Below are positions 26,007 to 36,002 of a DNA stretch of 64,000 nt, one piece after another (position 1 is the stretch's first letter; each line of letters begins with the position of its first letter). The translations under genes were made by a program, and so were the position numbers. The notes below the pieces were generated by a model. The model was given only the letters and a program-made list of their open reading frames with translations, was not told the DNA's origin and made no database searches. Source of the stretch: JANSWY01 sp965267245 (GTDB lineage Bacteria; Bacteroidota; Bacteroidia; Cytophagales; Cyclobacteriaceae); contig OZ253939.1 of the NCBI GenBank assembly GCA_965267245.1, forward strand, positions 3,224,001 to 3,288,000, given 5' to 3'.

Positions 26007-26993
26007 CTATTCCTGGTCCAGGTGCGTTTTGATGAAGGCACTGATCTTTTGCTGTACTTCTTTTTTTTGCAGGCTTGTGGCTCCTCTAAATGCGTGATCA
26101 ACCTCTGGGAGTAAAAGTATTTCGTTTTCAATTTCGAATGAGTCCAATCCAACCTTTAGGTCCAAAGATTGGTCTACTGGCACAAGCTGGTCGGCATCCC
26201 CATGTATCATGAGTATTGGTGTCTGATCAACTTTGTTAAGATATTGACCTGGAGAATATATTTTCATGAACTCCAATGCTTCTTCCGGGTTTTCTTCAGG
26301 ATTAAATCCAAACAGATATTGTGAAATGTCGAATTTATTTTGCCAGGATTGTGGAAGCTTATCTAACATTTGGCGCATGCTGTCGGCTAATTGCATGTGG
26401 TATAAATCATATAGGTCATTTGGCCCATATACATCAATCAGGTATTTCAAATCGGTGGATTGATAATCCAAATCAAAGTTACCTGGTTCCGAGAATGTCA
26501 ACATCATCGCGATATGGGCGCCAGCTGATTCTCCCAGTACTCCGATGTTATTCAGGTCAAATCCATAGGTTTCTTTGTTATTCTTAATCCATTCAAGTGC
26601 CTCATAGCCATCCGTGATGCATGCTGGAAATGGTGATTGGTCTGAAGATGCCAATGTATAATTAATGCTCACTATAGCATATCCGTTTTCCCGCAAGTCA
26701 TTAATTGCTCCATTGAACCGATCTGCATTCATTACCTCTTTATAACCACTCACCCAGGCTCCTCCATGAATATAAAGTAAAACCGGCTTCAGGTCATATA
26801 CTTCTTTAGTGGGAAGGTATACATCCAATGTTTGTTTCTCATTGTATTGAATATTGTAGTGTACTTTCCCATAAAGTGCAGGCGCACGATTAGAAATTAG
26901 AAAGTACGCAAATGCTCCAGCACTCAACACTAACAGTAGCACGATACTGATGAATGCAATTTTTATCTTTTTCTTATGACGTTTGATGGGCAT
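26007..26993 (-). CDS. Esterase/lipase-type alpha/beta hydrolase
   Basis: The 328-residue protein has an N-terminal membrane segment (about 8-32) and the hormone-sensitive-lipase-like motif YIHGGAW (oxyanion) followed by the nucleophile GESAG. Asp in GDADQLVP and His in VDHAF complete the triad. It is anchored to the membrane by the N-terminal helix and has no obvious neighbours in an operon. Related proteins cleave short-chain esters; the substrate here is unknown. Confidence 0.88.
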   Translation of the reverse strand: MPIKRHKKKIKIAFISIVLLLVLSAGAFAYFLISNRAPALYGKVHYNIQYNEKQTLDVYLPTKEVYDLKPVLLYIHGGAWVSGYKEVMNADRFNGAINDLRENGYAIVSINYTLASSDQSPFPACITDGYEALEWIKNNKETYGFDLNNIGVLGESAGAHIAMMLTFSEPGNFDLDYQSTDLKYLIDVYGPNDLYDLYHMQLADSMRQMLDKLPQSWQNKFDISQYLFGFNPEENPEEALEFMKIYSPGQYLNKVDQTPILMIHGDADQLVPVDQSLDLKVGLDSFEIENEILLLPEVDHAFRGATSLQKKEVQQKISAFIKTHLDQE

Positions 26994-27042
26994 GAGGATG
27001 CAAATAATTTATGCATCACTCAACGATTTTTGTGATCAAATG

Positions 27043-28134
27043 TTATTCATATAATAATTCAACCTCCCCTCCACTCTCTGCCGATTTAATAATCCCCTCG
27101 ATCACTCGGATATCTTTTAGCCCTTCAATGGGTTGAATCGGTGTGGGCTTTTGGTTAATTATGGCCAGTGCGTCATCATCCATTTGCCTGGCCTGTTGAC
27201 TTGCGATGTATTGGTCCAGCATAACCCCGTCACTTCTACTTCCACTTACACCTGAATAAGTTTGCATAGGCCTGGTTTCATACCATCCTCTCTCACAGGA
27301 TACACGCAGGTGATTATAAGTTTTTCCTACACTGGTTTCACCTGTTCCTTTAATATTATTCGGGAATTGTAAGACATATTCTGTTATTTCGTCCACCTCC
27401 ATAAACAACTGGGGTCTATTGGTATATTGTTTGGCTGATATGACCGAAATTGGATCTAGTCCTAATGCATTGCGCATCCCATTTACAGTATACACTCCCA
27501 TATCGTACAGTGCTCCTCCTCCCATTTTCTTTTGAAATCTCCATCCACTTCCACCTCCCCCTGAATAACCTGCTGCCGAGGAAACAGTATCGATTTTACC
27601 AAATGGAAGTGATTTCGCATAACTGTTTAATGTTAAGGTATTAGGTTCATGCTGCACACGGTAACCAATCGTTAGATAGACTTTGTTTTGATTACAGGCA
27701 TTTATCATAGATTCACATTCCTTCACATTCATGGCCATGGGCTTTTCGCACCAGACATGTTTACCTGTATTAGCTGCCTTAATGACAAAATCAGCGTGAG
27801 TGCCGGTTGGGGTAACCACATAGATCACATCTATTTCACCATTGTTCGCAATTGTGTCCATATTCTCATAGGAATAAACATTCCTATCCAAGATACCATA
27901 TCGCTGTTGCCAGCCAGAAACCTTCTCAGGGCTTCCTGTGATGATTCCTTTCAATTCACAATAAGAAGTTTGTTGCAGTGCAGGTGCGAGGTTATAAGTA
28001 CTGTATGATCCGAGTCCCAATAATGCAACACCTAGTTTTTTTGATTGCTGTCCAATCAAAATGTGTGGAAAGAGGCTACTGGCACCTAAAAGCGAAGTAG
28101 CCTTAACAAAAGTTCTTCTGGTTAAGTTATTCAT
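27043..28134 (-). CDS. Gfo/Idh/MocA-family oxidoreductase with Tat signal
   Basis: The 363-residue protein starts with a twin-arginine signal (TRRTFVKATSLLG) and a hydrophobic stretch, so it is probably exported in folded form. A Rossmann fold follows (VALLGLGSYS) and then EKPMAMN with the conserved Lys-Pro. A C-terminal sheet domain holds the substrate. Members act on sugars or their derivatives with NAD(P). It is divergent from an SDR gene 247 bases away. Confidence 0.9.
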   Translation of the reverse strand: MNNLTRRTFVKATSLLGASSLFPHILIGQQSKKLGVALLGLGSYSTYNLAPALQQTSYCELKGIITGSPEKVSGWQQRYGILDRNVYSYENMDTIANNGEIDVIYVVTPTGTHADFVIKAANTGKHVWCEKPMAMNVKECESMINACNQNKVYLTIGYRVQHEPNTLTLNSYAKSLPFGKIDTVSSAAGYSGGGGSGWRFQKKMGGGALYDMGVYTVNGMRNALGLDPISVISAKQYTNRPQLFMEVDEITEYVLQFPNNIKGTGETSVGKTYNHLRVSCERGWYETRPMQTYSGVSGSRSDGVMLDQYIASQQARQMDDDALAIINQKPTPIQPIEGLKDIRVIEGIIKSAESGGEVELLYE

Positions 28135-28381
28135 TACGTTCCGAGATTACCCATTATAAATCTGGCAATTGTTGCGCTAAAATGAAAGACTTGTTTTATG
28201 AATGGTAAATCAATGTCTTTGATAGTGAAATGTATATACGTAACAACTACAGGTGATCATCAAGCTTCCCCTTGGTGAAGAATAATTTGATTCAGTTACA
28301 ACATCCTTAGATTCGGATACATCAGTCTTTTCAGGTTTCTGAAATTTTGTCTTATCAATAATTAAAACGAATTCAACTGAT

Positions 28382-29143
28382 ATGACAAATCAAAAAATAG
28401 CCCTGATCACAGGAGGAAGCAGAGGTCTGGGAAGGGACATGGCCCTAAATGTTGCAAAAAATGGTGTAGGTGTAATTATTACTTATCACAGCAATGAAGC
28501 TGCCGCCAATAAAGTAGTTTCATTGATTAATTCAAACGGAGGAAAAGCACAAGCATTGCAACTGGACAGCAGTAATACCAAAATATTTACTGACTTCTTT
28601 AACCGACTTTCTGATTTATTGGAATCACAATTCGGGAAGAAGCATTTTGATTACCTGGTCAATAATGCTGGTACTGGTATTGGTAATTCATTTGAAGCAA
28701 CTACTGAAGAACAGTTTGATGAAATGATGAACATTCATTTGAAAGGTGCCTACTTTTTTACCCAAAAGGCATTGCCTTACTTAAACGATGGTGGAAGTAT
28801 TGTCAATGTATCTTCAGGTCTGGCCAGATTCAGTTTCCCAGGAATGTCAGCCTACGCGACAATGAAGGGTGCAATTGAGGTATTTACAAGGTATCTTGCT
28901 AAAGAGTTAGGTGAAAGGGGAATTACAGCCAATGTTGTGGCACCAGGTGCTATAGCAACTGATTTTGCCGGAGGCACCAACAAGACAAACGAAGAAAAAA
29001 GAGCCATTATCTCAAAACTGACCGCCCTTGGAAGAATAGGTGAAGCAGAAGACATTGGACCAGTTGTGGCCTTTTTGTGTTCAGATGCTGCACATTGGGT
29101 CAATGGACAAAGAATAGAAGCTTCAGGAGGAACGTTACTCTAA
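28382..29143 (+). CDS. Short-chain dehydrogenase/reductase
   Basis: The 253-residue enzyme has the classical SDR motifs: cofactor loop GGSRGLG (11-17), NNAGTG, and the catalytic SAYATMK (Ser, Tyr and Lys). The C-terminus ends in the common INGQRIEASGG-type segment (here VNGQRIEASGGTLL). Eight bases separate it from an AraC-type regulator that probably controls or is co-transcribed with it. The substrate is unknown. Confidence 0.93.
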   Translation: MTNQKIALITGGSRGLGRDMALNVAKNGVGVIITYHSNEAAANKVVSLINSNGGKAQALQLDSSNTKIFTDFFNRLSDLLESQFGKKHFDYLVNNAGTGIGNSFEATTEEQFDEMMNIHLKGAYFFTQKALPYLNDGGSIVNVSSGLARFSFPGMSAYATMKGAIEVFTRYLAKELGERGITANVVAPGAIATDFAGGTNKTNEEKRAIISKLTALGRIGEAEDIGPVVAFLCSDAAHWVNGQRIEASGGTLL

Positions 29144-29151
29144 TAGAAATC

Positions 29152-30057
29152 ATGATCAGAAATTCATCCTTAAACGATTATCATAAACTGGCAGGGCTCC
29201 CAAAACCGGAACATCCTCTGGTCTCACTGGTGGATTACGAGCTGGTTAATTACCAAACTTCAAATGATGAGATTACAATGGTCAATAGTCACTACTCTAT
29301 TGCTTTGAAGCGTGGCGTTACCGGAAAAGTGAGGTATGGCCAGCAAGAATATGATTTTGATGAAGGATTGATGTCATTTATTTCGCCAGGGCAGGTGATT
29401 AGCGTTAAGGCACATCGCCCTCCGGCTCCAAAACCAACAGGGTGGATTCTTCTTGTCCATCCTGATTTTCTTTGGGGAACTTCATTGGCCAAAAAAATAA
29501 AACAATACGAGTTTTTTGGTTACCATGTCAATGAAGCATTGTTTCTTTCAGAAAAAGAGGAGCAATCTATGATTGGGATCATGAAAAAGATCCAGGAAGA
29601 ATATCATAGTAACATTGACCAGTTCAGTCAAAACATAATTGTGGCTCAACTGGAGCTCCTATTCAATTATGCAGAACGGTTCTATCAACGTCAATTTATC
29701 ACTCGGAAAATCTCCAATCACAAAATTCTGGATCAGATGGAAGAGTATTTATCAGACTACTTCAATAGTGATTCACTTGCCAGTGATGGTCTCCCAACTG
29801 TTCAATTATTGGCAGATCAGTTAAACGTATCACCTAATTATTTGAGCAGTGTCTTGAAAGTACTAACTGGTCAAAATACTCAGCAACATATTCATGATAA
29901 ACTCATTGAGAAAGCAAAAGAAAAGCTGTCCACCACACTATTATCTGTAAGCGAGATCGCCTATGGCCTTGGGTTTGAGCATTCACAATCATTTAGCCGC
30001 TTATTTAAAAATAAGACCAATATTTCCCCATTGGAATTCCGTCAATCATTTAATTGA
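29152..30057 (+). CDS. AraC-family regulator
   Basis: I use the ATG at 29152, eight bases after the SDR stop, giving 301 residues; an earlier in-frame start overlapping the SDR gene is unlikely. The N-terminal half is a cupin-like ligand domain. The C-terminal AraC domain (about residues 190-300) has VQLLADQLNVSPNYLSSVLK and IAYGLGFEHSQSFSRLFK. It probably regulates the SDR gene it follows. Confidence 0.9.
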   Translation: MIRNSSLNDYHKLAGLPKPEHPLVSLVDYELVNYQTSNDEITMVNSHYSIALKRGVTGKVRYGQQEYDFDEGLMSFISPGQVISVKAHRPPAPKPTGWILLVHPDFLWGTSLAKKIKQYEFFGYHVNEALFLSEKEEQSMIGIMKKIQEEYHSNIDQFSQNIIVAQLELLFNYAERFYQRQFITRKISNHKILDQMEEYLSDYFNSDSLASDGLPTVQLLADQLNVSPNYLSSVLKVLTGQNTQQHIHDKLIEKAKEKLSTTLLSVSEIAYGLGFEHSQSFSRLFKNKTNISPLEFRQSFN

Positions 30058-30065
30058 AAATTGAT

Positions 30066-31010
30066 TCACTTCACCTTGATATTGGGATCCACAATCTCAT
30101 AATCATTCTTGCTTAGCATGTGATGTGGGATATTGGTCTTGATAAATTCTTCCAATAAGTTGATATACCGGGCTTTATCATAATTTGGTGTAATGATCAA
30201 ACTGATCTCCCGGGCCTTGGGCTTACCATGAATTTTCTTGAGGTACTCCTCCTGGTACTCATTTAGGCTCAGGGTGGTCAATTCAGGCAAAATCGTTAGC
30301 CCTCCTCTGTTGTCCACTATTCTGATCAGGGAGTCAATGGAATTGCTTTGGTAGATGAATTTCTTACCTTGTCTCACAGTTTTCAGATCACAGAAATTGT
30401 TAATTTGATCCCGAAAGCAGTTTCCTTCATCCAGGAGCCATAATACATCAAAATTGATATCCTCAATCCTCACTTCCTGAATATCACGAAGGTCATCTTT
30501 CGAAGCATAGATGTAAAATCGCTCATAAAAAAGTGGGATATGATTAATACCATATACATCAATAGGAGTGGATATTATCCCAACATCCAGGTCACCATTT
30601 CTCACATTAGTGATAATATTTTCAGTTAGCTGCTCTTTAAAAACCAATTGAAGATCCGGATATTTTTCATGGATAGACTTACTGAAAAGTGGCAGTAAAA
30701 AAGGAGCCAATGTAGGAATCACCCCAATCGTCAAAGTACCTGAATAATCTTCCTGGAGCTCAGCTGCAAAACTTTCAAGTTGTCTCGCAGAAGTGACTAG
30801 TTCCTGAGCACGAATGAGAAACAACTCCCCATCATTGGTGACTTCCAAGGGGCTTGTATTTCTATTAAATAGTTTAATGCCTATCTCATCCTCCAGCTTT
30901 TGGATTTGAAGACTCAAGCCTGGTTGGCTAATGGATAAGACTTCTGCAGCTCGTTTGAAATTTTGATATTTTCTTAACTGCAATGCATACTGTAGTTGTG
31001 TTAATGTCAT
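30066..31010 (-). CDS. oxyR: OxyR peroxide-responsive LysR-type regulator
   Basis: The 314-residue protein has a LysR winged-helix N-domain and an OxyR regulatory domain. The two redox cysteines are conserved as C198-FRDQINNF-C207, matching E. coli C199/C208 with the same eight-residue spacing. It is divergent from an ankyrin-repeat gene, and the gap carries an OxyR-like inverted repeat (31009-31044) that overlaps its own start codon, fitting autorepression. No catalase or peroxidase lies next to it. Confidence 0.92.
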   Translation of the reverse strand: MTLTQLQYALQLRKYQNFKRAAEVLSISQPGLSLQIQKLEDEIGIKLFNRNTSPLEVTNDGELFLIRAQELVTSARQLESFAAELQEDYSGTLTIGVIPTLAPFLLPLFSKSIHEKYPDLQLVFKEQLTENIITNVRNGDLDVGIISTPIDVYGINHIPLFYERFYIYASKDDLRDIQEVRIEDINFDVLWLLDEGNCFRDQINNFCDLKTVRQGKKFIYQSNSIDSLIRIVDNRGGLTILPELTTLSLNEYQEEYLKKIHGKPKAREISLIITPNYDKARYINLLEEFIKTNIPHHMLSKNDYEIVDPNIKVK

Positions 31011-31044
31011 AAGTTTAACTTATAAAAACATAAGTTTTATAAAC
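31009..31044. promoter_or_regulatory. OxyR-like operator
   Basis: ATAAGTT-T-AACTTAT (31009-31023) is a perfect inverted repeat and has the 15-base layout of the E. coli OxyR half-motif ATAGnTnnnAnCTAT with a symmetric G-to-A change. A second similar 15-mer, ATAAGTTTTATAAAC, starts at 31030 after six bases. The tandem sits over the oxyR start and upstream of the ankyrin gene. Confidence 0.6.
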
Positions 31045-31098
31045 AATACTTAAGCTAATTTGCTTAATTATAATATAAACCCAAAATTAAAATCTCAG

Positions 31099-31581
31099 AT
31101 GCCGCAATTCATGACAACAGACATTTTCCAAGCCATCAAGGAACAAAATATTGATGGCCTTAAGGACATCATATTAAATCATCCAGAATTGATAAACCAA
31201 CCGGATAGCAGGGGGTTTACTCCACTTGTTTTGGCCACCTATTCTAATGCTATTGATGCTGCAAAATTACTAATTGAAGCAGGTGCAGCAATTGATGGAA
31301 AGGATATGGCAGGCAATACACCTTTGATGGGTGTGTGTTTTAAAGGATTGAAAGAGCTTGCGGAATTGTTGATCTCTAAGGACGCACAGGTGAATGCGAT
31401 AAACGCTCAGGGAACTACAGCATTGAGCTTTGCTGCGATGTTCGATCAGATCGAAATAGTGAAATTGTTACTGAAACACGGTGCGGATCCATCCATTCAG
31501 GATTTTCAAGGGAAAAACCCCATAGATCTTGCCCAGGAAAAGGGAAATAATGAAATAGTCAGCCTTCTTCAGGGAAATTAA
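31099..31581 (+). CDS. Ankyrin-repeat protein
   Basis: The longest frame starts at TTG 31060, but ATG at 31099 (160 residues) or 31111 is more likely. Four ankyrin repeats are seen: RGFTPLVLATYSN, AGNTPLMGVCFKG, QGTTALSFAAMFD and QGKNPIDLAQEKG. It has no signal peptide, so it is cytoplasmic. Small ankyrin proteins accompany catalase in several bacteria; here the partner is divergent OxyR, suggesting peroxide induction, but this is inferred. Confidence 0.88.
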   Translation: MPQFMTTDIFQAIKEQNIDGLKDIILNHPELINQPDSRGFTPLVLATYSNAIDAAKLLIEAGAAIDGKDMAGNTPLMGVCFKGLKELAELLISKDAQVNAINAQGTTALSFAAMFDQIEIVKLLLKHGADPSIQDFQGKNPIDLAQEKGNNEIVSLLQGN

Positions 31582-31648
31582 ACAAAAAATTACCTATCTT
31601 ATAGAGTGGCTTGTAGTCACTTCGAACAACATTAACCCAAAAATTGAC

Positions 31649-32188
31649 ATGTATTGCTTGATTTCTATTCAAGGTAAATACGCGGCGCACTATCGATTTA
31701 AAAATCAGTCTGCTCAAAGTTTCAAGGACCTTATCCAGGGTATAACCGGGAAATGTTGCACTGTTATATCCTCCAGGTTCCGAACAGATATTATCTATTC
31801 CACAGAAGATCTTAATCCAAAAGATGTTTTGAAGTTATGGGCTTCCAAAATTGATGAATCTCTTGATAGGAAACAGCGCCATCAATTTGTCTTTAAATCG
31901 GGAAAAGCAGAAGTACTCAATCATTTTTTCAATTCCCTGAATAAACTTTGCCATATCCATGATTGGTATCGGGAATATGTAGTGGAATTCAATGACCTAT
32001 ACGCATTTGATAGAAACAATCCAATCCTAAAAATGATTGCTGAATGTGACAACTTCCTGGTAAGTCATGACCAGAATTGTGACAGACCTCCTCTAATTGA
32101 AAAAAGGAAAATAGAACATGTGATCAATGACGCCAAAATGGTTGATTTGTTGAGAGGAGTTCTGGAAAGTTCCGAACGATGCAATTAA
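31649..32188 (+). CDS. Hypothetical protein, 179 residues
   Basis: I do not recognise this protein. It is soluble with no signal peptide and is rich in Cys (at least seven, including CC at about 36-37), His and aromatic residues. It has a central HIHDWYREYVVEF segment and a helical C-terminus. It lies 67 bases after the ankyrin gene on the same strand and could share its peroxide-linked control. The cysteines would suit a redox or metal role, but no motif supports this directly. Confidence 0.55.
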   Translation: MYCLISIQGKYAAHYRFKNQSAQSFKDLIQGITGKCCTVISSRFRTDIIYSTEDLNPKDVLKLWASKIDESLDRKQRHQFVFKSGKAEVLNHFFNSLNKLCHIHDWYREYVVEFNDLYAFDRNNPILKMIAECDNFLVSHDQNCDRPPLIEKRKIEHVINDAKMVDLLRGVLESSERCN

Positions 32189-32424
32189 GTCTTCCCAAAA
32201 GCATCCATGTACCAAAATAATTGATCGATGTATTGCAGATGTAATCAATCTGTGCTCACATGTTCATAATAGCCCATTTTAACCTCACATGTAAATTGCA
32301 TTGATGAGTTTTTGTAGTATTGGTATTTTTTGAAAAACCGTTAGTTCCAACCAACTTGTTTTACAATTAATTCAATTGCTGAACGATTGCAATTGTGATT
32401 ATTAACCTAAACCAATACTGTAAT

Positions 32425-35400
32425 ATGAAGTCAAATACTATTCAGAGGCGTGCCTTATTGGGCAGGTGCCTCTTCATCGTGATGCTTACGATCACACAAA
32501 TTACTTATGCACAAATTGGGAATGTCCTTTGGGAGGACCAATTTGATTCGTTTAATGCCAATGTCTGGACACCTAATGTAGGAGATGGTTGTGACATTGG
32601 ACTCTGTGGCTGGGGAAATGCCGAGTTACAATATTACCAACCTGATAATGTTACCATTGAGGGGATACCAGGAGAACCTGGGAACAACGCACTTGTTTTG
32701 GAAGCAAGGAATGAAAGTGCTGGCACAAGAGCATTTACTTCTGGAAAGGTAGATTCAGAAGGCAAAATGTCTATTCACTATGGCCTGATTGAAGTGCGAA
32801 TGATGGTCCCAAATCTTGAAACTGGTCTATGGCCGGCAGCCTGGCTACTGGGAACAGCAAACCTGACCTGGCCAGGTAAGGGGGAAATTGATATGATGGA
32901 AATGGGACACTCCCTTGCAGCCAGAACTGAACAAGGTCATGGATCCTCTACAGTCAATAATTATGTGGGAGCCAATGCCATATTTGCTACACCAGATGGA
33001 CCTGGAAGTATCGCATATGACGCGGATTATAATCAACCTTACCAATCTGCCACTCCCATGAATAACAGGTTCATGACTTATCGGCTCTATTGGGACCCAA
33101 CCGAGATGCGATTCACCGTAATTGACAATGGCACTGAGTATGACCTTTACACGGGACCACTGCCTATTGACCCAGATGGGGTTACCGGAGCATTTAGCAA
33201 ACCGTTTTACATGCTACTGAACCTTGCCGTGGGTGGAAACTTTACTGATGCTGCATCAAATGGTCAGGTTACGGCCCCAATGCCTGCTAAAATGTATGTG
33301 GATTATGTACGTGTATCAGAATGGAATGGTCATGGAGAAGTATCATTTGATTATGGTGAATTGGTGGCTGAAACAGGTGTCTTTGGTGTTTATACCGATG
33401 AAACTCCAACAAACAATTCCCTCACGTTCGGTGGAGATGCCGAAATTTATGCCTGGGGAGGCACTGTTCAGGAAGGAACGACTGCACCTTATGAGGGTGA
33501 CAATGTAATTGCCTGGGAAACCACTGCCGCCAATAGCTGGTTCGGAGGGGGTGTGACCACCTTGTTTGGAAAGAATATGTCCAATTACTCTGAAGAGGGA
33601 GTACTAAGATTCAAAATCAAAATCCCGGCTGATGTTTCTTTTAGAATTGGTATCACAGACAATTACACAAATGAAGCATATGTGGATTTCCCCGCTAATC
33701 AAACAACATATGGTCTGGTAAGAAATGGGGAATGGGGTAGTGTAGAAATACCACTTTCGGATCTGGCCGGATTAATAGCATTTCAGGATATCGGATATAT
33801 GTTTGCCATTGTGAGTGATGCGGCTAACCTACCGACTTCCACATTCCAATTCGCCATCGATGACATTACATGGTATGACGGAAATGATACACAAATAATT
33901 CTCACTTCAATCCAGGTAACTCCACAAAATACATCAATTGATGAAGGAACAACACAACAATTTTCAGCTCAGGCATTTGACCAGAATGGTAATCCTATGT
34001 CAGCCAATTTCAGCTGGTCAACAAATGGTGGAAGCATTTCATCATCTGGATTATACTCCGGAAATGCTGTAGGTAATTATACAGTGAGCGCCAGCAGCTC
34101 TGGGGTAACAGGAGCTACTTCTATCACTGTGAATGCAACATCCTCCGGTGTGAACGTCCCTGCAATCCTTCAGGCTGAAGACTACAAAGAAGGCGGTGAA
34201 GGCGTAGGTTATCATGAAACAACTACAGCCAACATAGGTGGAGCATACCGCAGTGATGCGGTTGATATTGAAGCTACAGGTGATACAGGTGGTGGCTATA
34301 ATGTTGGCTGGATAGCCAATGGAGAATGGTTGGCCTATGATATTAATGCCACAGCAGGCAGCAATACATATGACCTAACAGCAAGAGTCGCTTCTCCAAA
34401 TGGCAATGGTTCGTTCCATTTCGAAATTGATGGAACAGATATTTCAGGAACTTTAAGTGTCCCCAACACAGGAAGTTGGCAAAGCTATGTGGACATTACC
34501 GCAGAAGGCGTATCGATTTCTTCGGGCAACCATGAACTTCGGGTAGTGTTTGACAATGCAGGGCTAAACCTGAACTACATTGATGTAGCAGAAGCAAGTG
34601 AGCAACGCTATCTTAATTCGGTGGTTGTAAATCCTCAAAATGCTTCAATTGACGAAGGGCAAACCATTCAATTTAGTGCTGAGGGATTAGATCAGTTTGG
34701 TGATCCATTCAGCGCAGCATTCAGTTGGTTCGCGACTGGTGGTTCTATCAATGGGTCAGGTCTTTATACCGGATCAACAGCAGGAACCTTCACTGTCACA
34801 GCCTCCTCAGGATCAGTTTCAGGTTCTTCTGACATTACTGTGAATACCGTTTCTAACGCATGGACACTTCCGGGTCGTATTGAAGCTGAAAACTTTAATG
34901 GTGGTGGAGAAGGTATTGGTTATCACGACCTCACTTCTGGCAATACTGGTGGAGCATTCAGACTAGGCGAAGATGTTGATATAGAAGCTACTGGTGATAG
35001 TGATGGCCTTTACAATGTAGGTTGGATTGATGCTGGTGAGTGGATAGAATTTGACATCAATGCAACGGCATCATCAGGAGAATATGAACTGGATTTTCGA
35101 TTGGCATCACCTTCAGGTGCTGGTTCACTTCATGTGGAAATAGATGGAGTTAATATTACTGGCACTGTAAATGCTCCAAATACAGGTGGCTGGCAAAGCT
35201 ATGCAACTGTTTCAGTTCCTGCTTCAATCAGTCCGGGATCGCATTCTTTGAGAATTGTATTTGAAAGTGCTGGTCTGAATATCAATTACCTCGAAGGACG
35301 TGAAGTAGCTGGCACAGATTGTACTGGAGGACCTGAAAACGGTGATTATACGTATAGTGTTAGCGGAGGAAATAATCCGGAGATCACCTTTAATTCAGGT

Positions 35401-35901
35401 TATCCAGGAGTGGGTGATGGTATTGTCATCCTTTACTATGGCACAACTCCAACAGGAGGTTACCCAGGATATATTTCAAGCCCGGGGAGTCCATTTGCAT
35501 TATCCGGAGTAAGTTCAGGCCAAACTGTTTATTTCTACTACACTTATTCTGTACCAGAAGGTGGCGAACGAAATACTTCTGCCAACCGACACAGTTTTGT
35601 GGTAGGTGAGTGTGGAAGTGGTGCAAGAATTGACGCTGGCGCTGAAAAAGATATTGAAGTGAATGATAGTCAGGTACTGTTATATCCGGTTCCGGCCAAC
35701 AAGACACTTACAATAAATCACATCAAAGGGATATCCCGTGCAGAGATTTATGATGCAACAGGAAGGATATATCAATCTCATCAGGTTGGACAAAATGCTG
35801 ATAAAATCGAGCTTCAAATTGAAGAATTACCATCGGGGATTTTCTTGATAAGATTGATCGGTGAAAATCTTCAGCTTACGAAACAGTTTATCAAACAATA
35901 A
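32425..35901 (+). CDS. GH16 laminarinase-type glucanase with CBM6 and T9SS sorting domain
   Basis: Start at ATG 32425 (1158 residues); a GTG ten codons earlier is unlikely. A signal peptide is followed by a GH16 domain (about residues 28-300) with the catalytic motif EIDMME (E154, D156, E159), typical of endo-1,3-beta-glucanases. A galactose-binding-like domain (about 305-490), two Ig-like domains and two CBM6 modules (about 578-720 and 815-955) follow. The Por-type C-terminal sorting domain is at about 1085-1158. It would cleave a beta-glucan such as laminarin at the cell surface after type IX export. The two Ig-CBM6 units are similar and look duplicated. Confidence 0.93.
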   Translation: MKSNTIQRRALLGRCLFIVMLTITQITYAQIGNVLWEDQFDSFNANVWTPNVGDGCDIGLCGWGNAELQYYQPDNVTIEGIPGEPGNNALVLEARNESAGTRAFTSGKVDSEGKMSIHYGLIEVRMMVPNLETGLWPAAWLLGTANLTWPGKGEIDMMEMGHSLAARTEQGHGSSTVNNYVGANAIFATPDGPGSIAYDADYNQPYQSATPMNNRFMTYRLYWDPTEMRFTVIDNGTEYDLYTGPLPIDPDGVTGAFSKPFYMLLNLAVGGNFTDAASNGQVTAPMPAKMYVDYVRVSEWNGHGEVSFDYGELVAETGVFGVYTDETPTNNSLTFGGDAEIYAWGGTVQEGTTAPYEGDNVIAWETTAANSWFGGGVTTLFGKNMSNYSEEGVLRFKIKIPADVSFRIGITDNYTNEAYVDFPANQTTYGLVRNGEWGSVEIPLSDLAGLIAFQDIGYMFAIVSDAANLPTSTFQFAIDDITWYDGNDTQIILTSIQVTPQNTSIDEGTTQQFSAQAFDQNGNPMSANFSWSTNGGSISSSGLYSGNAVGNYTVSASSSGVTGATSITVNATSSGVNVPAILQAEDYKEGGEGVGYHETTTANIGGAYRSDAVDIEATGDTGGGYNVGWIANGEWLAYDINATAGSNTYDLTARVASPNGNGSFHFEIDGTDISGTLSVPNTGSWQSYVDITAEGVSISSGNHELRVVFDNAGLNLNYIDVAEASEQRYLNSVVVNPQNASIDEGQTIQFSAEGLDQFGDPFSAAFSWFATGGSINGSGLYTGSTAGTFTVTASSGSVSGSSDITVNTVSNAWTLPGRIEAENFNGGGEGIGYHDLTSGNTGGAFRLGEDVDIEATGDSDGLYNVGWIDAGEWIEFDINATASSGEYELDFRLASPSGAGSLHVEIDGVNITGTVNAPNTGGWQSYATVSVPASISPGSHSLRIVFESAGLNINYLEGREVAGTDCTGGPENGDYTYSVSGGNNPEITFNSGYPGVGDGIVILYYGTTPTGGYPGYISSPGSPFALSGVSSGQTVYFYYTYSVPEGGERNTSANRHSFVVGECGSGARIDAGAEKDIEVNDSQVLLYPVPANKTLTINHIKGISRAEIYDATGRIYQSHQVGQNADKIELQIEELPSGIFLIRLIGENLQLTKQFIKQ

Positions 35902-35926
35902 TTCTATTCACACTTTTAATTGCACT

Positions 35927-35957
35927 AAAGCCCGGATATTCGTCCGGGTTTTTTTAT
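35927..35957 (+). terminator. Intrinsic terminator after the glucanase
   Basis: CCCGGA and TCCGGG pair around a six-base loop in AAAGCCCGGATATTCGTCCGGG and are followed by seven T. It ends the GH16 gene. Confidence 0.88.
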
Positions 35958-36002
35958 GAAAGTCTATTATCCTAATTCATATTCTTTGCAATTCAGTCTT
36001 TT

